Of a DNA stretch of 64,000 nucleotides, positions 58,101-64,000 are shown one piece after another; the first letter of the stretch is position 1, and every line of letters starts with the position of its first letter. The notes under the pieces were generated by a model. The model had not been told where the DNA came from. It saw nothing but the letters and a program-made list of their open reading frames with translations, and ran no database searches. This stretch comes from Taxillus chinensis (lineage: Eukaryota > Streptophyta > Magnoliopsida > Santalales > Loranthaceae), in NCBI GenBank assembly GCA_023512835.1, contig CM042090.1, positions 16,669,117 through 16,733,116 of the forward strand. Direction: 5' to 3'. A program made the position numbers and the translations under genes.

Positions 58101-59186
58101 CCGAGGGACATCAACAACTCTTAAATTCAGCAGGGAGGCGCTGGGTCCGGCGGTGTCTCCTCCCACAGAGGCGGGAATTTGTTGACATATTGAGGATGAG
58201 CGGGAAATCAAATACGGCCTTGTTGGCATCGAAGAAGAAGAAGAAGTAGGGGGAGGAGGAGGAGGAGCGGGGAGAGGCCTAAACCCCAAGTTAATCTGTT
58301 GCTGTTGCTGTTGTTGTTGGAAGAAGAAGGTGTTTGGCGGCGTGGTGTTAAAACCAAAGGTGGCTGTAGGCAGCAGATGCGGCGGGGCTTGAAACTCGGT
58401 TGCCAAAAGGTGACGAAAAGCGGGAGACGAACCCGCGGCCTCCGTCATCATCATACCTTCTTCCAACACCGCCTGGGAACGACCATGGCCGCTGCTACAA
58501 CCGTAAAAAAGGTCAAGCTCCGCCGCCGCTGGTGTTCCACTACTAGAACTAGCAGTAGAAGTAGCAGCACCAGCACCATGGTGACGGTGATGGTGATGGT
58601 GAGGGCGATGGCGAGGCCCTGACGGTGATGATGATCTTCCGATGCCTAATTGAAGCCACCCTTGGTCTTCCTCCGTCGTGGGCGTCCCAGTATGGATCTG
58701 CTCGTTGGTGCGGGTGGTAGTTTCTTGGAGTACTGTTGCAAGGTCCTCCTCGTACTTGGAGGTGGAGCCTGCCTCGTGCTCGTTGTTATAACTACTTGTG
58801 TAATTAGTTGCCGCGGATTCGTCCTGGTGATGATCTGGATCCATGTCCGCAGCTCCCTCTGCCGCAGCAAGATCCGAAGATATTCCTAACGGCGGCGCGC
58901 AATAATCCCAGGTCGTCCCCCGCCGGTATTTATGGCTGCTGCTGCTGCTACTACTAGTACGATTAATATTATTACTAAGACTTCTGGTACAAGAAGAAGA
59001 AGAAGAGCAACGATTGCAGTAATGGAGGCTATAGAGTTGATCACGATGATGATCATACGTGCAGTTATACCACTTTAATACCCCCATACCACCATAGCAT
59101 CCCTCGCAACCAACAAGATTGTGTTCTTTTTGCTGCTGCTGCCGCCTTCGACGTCCACCATGCGCAGGGGAAACGATATTGGTCAT
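52133..59186 (-). CDS. LAX2: LAX PANICLE 2-like nuclear protein with C-terminal ubiquitin-like (RAWUL-like) domain
   Basis: Rice LAX2 is a plant-specific nuclear protein that works with LAX1 in axillary meristem formation. Exons 59186-58054, 57916-57866, 57713-57641 and 52324-52133 join in phase (GT-AG) into 482 residues. Start: the frame is open to a TTG at 59192 below a TAG, so the first real start is ATG at 59186. Exon 1 is low complexity (His, Ser, Pro, Gln runs) with the conserved GWLQLGIG near 176-183. The conserved end begins at RPHSGIWCILQASPNQ and continues KEPFLPQISKSYLRIK, DGRMPVLLLMKYLVKKLGLE, VEIRCRGQQL and TIQDVRDTVW. The ubiquitin-like reading of this end is inference. Its last intron is about 5.3 kb. 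Arabidopsis relatives exist, so the exact orthologue is not settled. Confidence 0.87.
52325..57640 (-). other. 5.3-kb last intron of the LAX2-like gene
   Basis: The intron runs from donor GAG|GTATTT (57640) to acceptor GAGCAG|GTTGAG (52325). It contains AT microsatellites (54127-54146, 56702-56724), a T-run, and AT-rich sequence. I found no other gene on either strand and no clear transposon. Confidence 0.65.
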
Positions 59187-59760
59187 CTCCAACTCCTAAC
59201 CCCAAAGTAGCCCTGCCCTCTCCATGTATTTCTCGCCTGTGATAATAACTCCTCCTCGATCGTGTTGGTGTTGGTGTTGATGATGATGATTTTAATCGGT
59301 AATAACAAGCCCATGTCCACTTTTATCGGGGGATTAAGTTGGATCGACTAATGAGGGAAAAGAGTAATAATCTGGTGCTGCTGACGATAACATGGTTACT
59401 CGCAATAAGGTTGGTTTTGGATTTCATGGTGGATTTCGCATAGGATTTGACTATAAATTGATTACCTCGAGCGATCGATCGACAACGAGACAAGGATGAT
59501 GTGGTCCAGAGAGAGGACGGAGGACAACGTCCGACAAGCACAAGCACACTATAGGTAGCACAAGAGGAAGCATGACAAAGGGGTCTCGCAGATCTTACTT
59601 TCCATTAATTCTTTTTGTTTGGAACTTTGTGGATGTCAAATAGTTGCATTTCTTAAAGGAAGAGAGAGAGAGAGAGAGAGAAATGGATGTTGGTGAGCTA
59701 CGAGCAGTAAAAATATTATATATATTGAATATACCACTTACCATTTACTTATTTATATAT
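59187..59760 (-). promoter_or_regulatory. 5' leader/promoter region of the LAX2-like gene with (GA)n tract
   Basis: A (GA)n run at 59661-59681, read as (CT)n in the gene's direction, is typical of plant 5' leaders and core promoters. Upstream, near 59710-59725, the sequence is TATA-rich. The transcription start cannot be placed. Confidence 0.35.
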
Positions 59761-62700
59761 GGCCCCGGGGTTCACGTCCAACAGTACACTAATCGTAGTG
59801 GGGATTAGAGAATAGTTTTTTGACTTTACCAGGACGAAATGAAATTCGGAACCCATCTGTTATTGAGTTCGGATCTCAACCATTACTACACTATAAAGTT
59901 TTAATATTTTTAAAACAAACCGCAACCGTAATTTTTAGTGTAAAAAATAATAAAACCATTTTAATCTACAATATCGTAATTATGAAGGTTCCTAGTTCCC
60001 TGTTATTTTCTATCGGGAGATTAAAATTGACTATTTATATATATATATATATGCTAATGCTTCAGTGTAAAGTTAATTAATTATCTTAAAGTAATTATTT
60101 GTAATTCGAGCTGTTTGATTTCATTAATTATCTTAAAGAATTTTATCCGTTGTGATGGATGTCCTACACGCTAAAGGATGTGCTGTAGGTGCTTTTATTT
60201 TTGTATTTCGGTTTTAAAATTTTAATTTTTATTAACTTTTATATTTTGAAAATATATTCATAGTAAATAGAATGTTTTAAAAAAATGTATTTGAAAAAGA
60301 TTGATCACACAGAAATTATTAAACTAAAATAAAGAGATGAACTTTTTAAAACAAATTTAATTAAATTTTATAAAAAAAATAAATTTTAAAATAAAAAATA
60401 ATTATAATATAATTTTCAAAAATAACTATTTTTTCAATCGAAAAAATACTTTATTTATTAAATAAGCATACCAAAAAAAATTAATAATATAATTCTATTT
60501 TTAAGCATAATCACGTTACGAGTGTCATACTGTAAAAAGATGTAAATTTCAATAATTCTTGTAATTATGCTTTGGTTAGCCTCAATAAAAAAATTTAAAA
60601 TAACATCACGCTAATTATTATTTTCAAAAATAAAATAATCTCTCCCTTTTATTCTAATCACCACCCTCCCTAAAATTGATATTTGCAATTGTTGTGTCTC
60701 TGTTGTATTTTTGCCCGATGTAACAATTGTCATATCATCAAAATTACTTAAAACTTTAAAGCACAATGCACAACATCCGAGGGAAAGGGAGAGAGGGAGG
60801 GACCTCAAGTACATCTTGGACAGGAGGATGTAGAAGCATAGCATAATTTCAGGGTTTGGAAGTAAAAAAGTATATTTTTTGGAAATCTAAGAGCGGCAAA
60901 TCCCATATGAGTGTTTGAGCGCCGTAACACTCATCTATACCTACAAATCAAAGAAAAGGCCCAAATCGGATCACTAGCGCAAAGTTATGGCCATTTAAAG
61001 TTTTTATCGGAAATTACAGTTGAAATAACTTAAAAACCCGTAGATCTAATCGTGGGAGAGATAATTTATACCTGCTCGAGCCTTGCTCAATACCTGTTCA
61101 AGGCATGCTCGAGCCTCAAGCTCGAGCAAGGCTCAGCGTCTGATGCAGACGCTACTCGAGCCTTAAGCTCGAGCAGGATTCAGCGTCTGTAGCATATGCA
61201 CTCGAATCCTTATTCAAATCTCGCTCGACATCTACTCGAGATTGAGACTCGATTAATAATCCTGAAGCGTGTCAAAACATGAAAAAAAATACTAATAAAA
61301 AGTTTTACTCGAAGATATATCGTGCTGATGATTTGCTTTTTTCCGTTGGATTAGTTTTTTTAAAAGTTTTTTAAAAATTTAAATCATTTTAATAATGGTA
61401 AAAGTATTGCCTTGACGGTGTAACAGAGGAGCAAGGATTCTTGTGGACAACCGAGATGCTGTACACCAAAATGGCGTTATTTTAGGAGTTTTTTTTTAAA
61501 GGATATATATTAGTATTATTTTTAAGGTAAAACGATGTATTTTTACTGTACTGTTTCCGTGCTGTTACAGCGGATTATCCTAATTAGTAATATAGAGTCT
61601 ATTTATAAAAATCTATTATATAACTAAATTTTAACAATGTTGGACCTTGTGTGTGTGTATATATATATATATATATCTATACAAATATAATAGACTATGA
61701 TGAGAAAGAGTAAAAGGCCACTTTTAGCCCTCCAACTTTGCACTTTGCAGTTGGTGTAGGATTACTAGTCCACGCCTCCTCGGCCCAAGATAAACGCCTC
61801 ACTCACGTCCTGTCTAATTGTCCTTTTTCTAGGCAACGTCTTATCCATTCATACATGCTACTTGGGAAAGCCAACGCGTCGATTCCAAGCTTTTTCTTAA
61901 AATATACACACATTAAAATATTCATCAATCCTTTTTGCTTTTCTTTCGTTCAAAATATTGCATTAGCGATGTAATCTCACCTTTCGAGGTCTTGTTTTTA
62001 AATATTGAGAGCAACATATTCTGGGTAAAATGAAGAGGGAGTTATATTAAATTAAAAAAATATTTTAGAATTTACACCAGCAAACATATTTAAACTAAAA
62101 TTTTGTTTAATCAATTGGATATTAAAACTGGTATATATTTATATATAGCATCAGTACTGTTTGAGTGACTGCACATTGAATGCCGGCTTTTAAAGAAAAC
62201 CCGGTTGTACAGAGGGGCTGGCTATAGTACAATAATGATAGAAACAGAGAAAAGTGGGCTGGACACTGCCCCTGAATCAGTGGCATGGCATGGCATGCCA
62301 TGATGACATTACCAGTCCTGACAATGCATATAAAACTATTTAATGAAATAAAATAATAGGTGAGGAGAGGATGTGAATATGTGATCGCCAATATTAAACC
62401 ATAGATATATATATATATATATAGGGAGAGGGGCTGGGTTGGAGAATGATGAATGTGATGATATGGTCAGGTTTCACCATAAATAAGGCAGAACTCAAGG
62501 CCTGAAACCCGAGAGACAGAGAGAGTCCGAAATAAGGCGACGTGGCGTTGTTGTAAGAACAAGACTCTAGGCGTGGGATTTTGGAAATGAAGGACATTCG
62601 CTGCTCGCAGACTTTACATATATATATATATATAGCATGTGCCTCCCACAATCCCTGCAGGCTGCAGTCACTCCTGTACGGTGCCCCTCTGAAATGTCAA

Positions 62701-64000
62701 ATTATATTCTGTGTTTTGCGTCGCTCAATCTAACTTTTTCTTATTCTGCGGCTTAACCCATATCTCTTTCGTTGCGGTGGAGTGGAGCACTGGAGCATTT
62801 ATGTTCATTCCATAAATACTTGTCTTTAAATAGTTGATTGAGTGAAAAAATTTTAAATAGTTAGCGGTAGATAGTAATAATGAGACGGATTATGCTGGAC
62901 ATTCGCTTCCGTCCCAAGCTTAATGGGATGAGTTCAAAATTTGTTTAATCAACGGATTTAGGATGAATTTGTCAACTTATAATGAATTTGAGACATAGGT
63001 GATTTATTTTAAACCAGTTATAATGTGTATATAAATGATAACATTGTGTATCATATCGGATAGTTACTGCTTCGAATTTATTAGAATTGATTTAAAAATA
63101 ATTTAATTCGTTTCGAAGTTTAAAACAGATTTTTCACAATGAATTTGAGATAAGGTTGATTCATACTAAACTCATTTTATTGTCATCCCGTGTAATAAGT
63201 TAGGAGGGAGAGTGTGCGACCATATTAATTAAAGTGTTTATGGTCACAATAAATCAGGTTCCCACTAACGGGTGAAACATCTATATTAAAAAAATAACTA
63301 ATTTTATTTGACTTATAAATTAGCCAGTGTAATATTTACTTGTGTCATGAATTGGGTACTGTTTTTGCCAAGCTTATGTAACTAAAAGAGCATTGTTCAT
63401 ACAAATTTGCATGATAAGTGCAAATTTTTAGTTACTGACGCTGTGGGCTTATTTTTATTGTTATACATTAATAAATTTGGATTTTTTCTTTTAATTTTGT
63501 AAATTAATTATATAAAAATTACAAGATCAACAGGTTGCTTGTGAGGACAACTCTCTCAAAGTCAGGAAGAAAAATATATCTAAGTTGTGACTCTGTTCTT
63601 CTTGGATGTCTAAACGCAGGAAAGGACTTTCTCATTTTGTTGAGCTAAAAAAGTGTATGTATATAATCTTCAAACATACAAAGGGAGAGATTGTTATATA
63701 TTAACAAGTTATAGAGAACTCAATCGTGTTACACTTGTTATTATTTGTTTGTTAATTGCTTTATCGATCCAATTCTTTTCTTTTTTAGATAAGATTTAGA
63801 ACTAAGAAAAAAAAGACTAGAAAGTCCGAGGGGTTGAAGACATTCACGATGAAAAATCATCACTCTACGTGTAGGAAGAGTGATAAAAAAACCAATGGTA
63901 TTGCCGTTTGACTCATAAGTTTTAAATTTTTTTTAATAAATATTATTTTATTTAATAACGTTGTACTTGTTTGATGGATTTCTTTTAATAAAAAATAAAC
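59761..64000. other. Gene-free spacer
   Basis: AT-rich sequence with AT microsatellites (about 60036-60050, 61659-61673, 62404-62421, 62617-62632), the CTCGAG-rich array at 61074-61210, and no open frame with a recognisable domain on either strand. A gene could still exist as short exons. Confidence 0.5.
61074..61210. repeat. CTCGAG-rich tandem/inverted repeat, 46-47 bp unit
   Basis: CTCGAGCCT, YAAGCTCGAGCA and TCAGCGTCTG recur, with units at 61108, 61155 and a partial at 61201. Each unit holds the palindrome CTCGAG and an inverted copy (CTCGAGC...GCTCGAG), and the spacer GCGTCTGATGCAGACGC at 61136-61152 is itself a hairpin. Confidence 0.75.

Noticed and set aside
58050..59192. Start of the LAX2-like protein at 59192
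   Set aside because: That codon is TTG. The first ATG in frame is at 59186, and a TAG lies just upstream.

Overview
This is nuclear DNA of a flowering plant, almost certainly a eudicot. It is AT-rich, its genes are split by short GT-AG introns, a tRNA-Lys(CUU) is present, and it carries Copia, L1, TR-GAG, hAT-like and Tourist-like elements. The genes are plant-type: an AGD3/VAN3-like ArfGAP, LIR1, NEOXANTHIN-DEFICIENT 1 and a LAX PANICLE 2-like protein. I assembled the gene models by hand from splice signals and family memory, with no database search.

Region 1-27805 is the 3' 85-90% of one very long plus-strand gene for an ACAP-type ArfGAP (BAR-PH-ArfGAP-ankyrin). Fifteen exons with an unbroken reading frame are scattered over 23 kb, because the introns hold at least four Copia relics, an L1 relic, a TR-GAG element, a LINE 3' end, one hAT-like element, several TIR elements and a hairpin-bearing tandem array. 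The first about 98 codons lie upstream of the window.

Region 27806-32492 holds a TIR element, a 200-bp A/C homopolymer mess that looks like poor consensus, then LIR1 (plus) facing a seven-exon RecA-fold ATPase gene (minus) that I read as SWSAP1-like. The two genes converge tail to tail, 366 bp apart.

Region 32493-36508 is AT-rich spacer with an LTR-like stretch, a 33-bp minisatellite and a broken minus-strand gene I could not name.

Region 36509-46264 holds NXD1 (10 exons), a MITE, tRNA-Lys(CUU), a 13-exon CCA-transferase/poly(A)-polymerase-like gene with one GC-AG intron, and a processed SOSS-B-like pseudogene with two in-frame stops.

Region 46265-64000 is mostly gene-free spacer with simple and tandem repeats, around one minus-strand gene: a LAX2-like nuclear protein gene (four exons, 52133-59186) whose last intron is 5.3 kb.

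The genes have unrelated jobs: vesicle traffic and vein patterning, thylakoid FNR anchoring, homologous recombination, carotenoid and RNA metabolism, and axillary meristem control. The only linkage likely to be old is NXD1 next to the poly(A)-polymerase-like gene. I see no new molecular system. The most unusual material is the nested transposon structure inside the ArfGAP gene.
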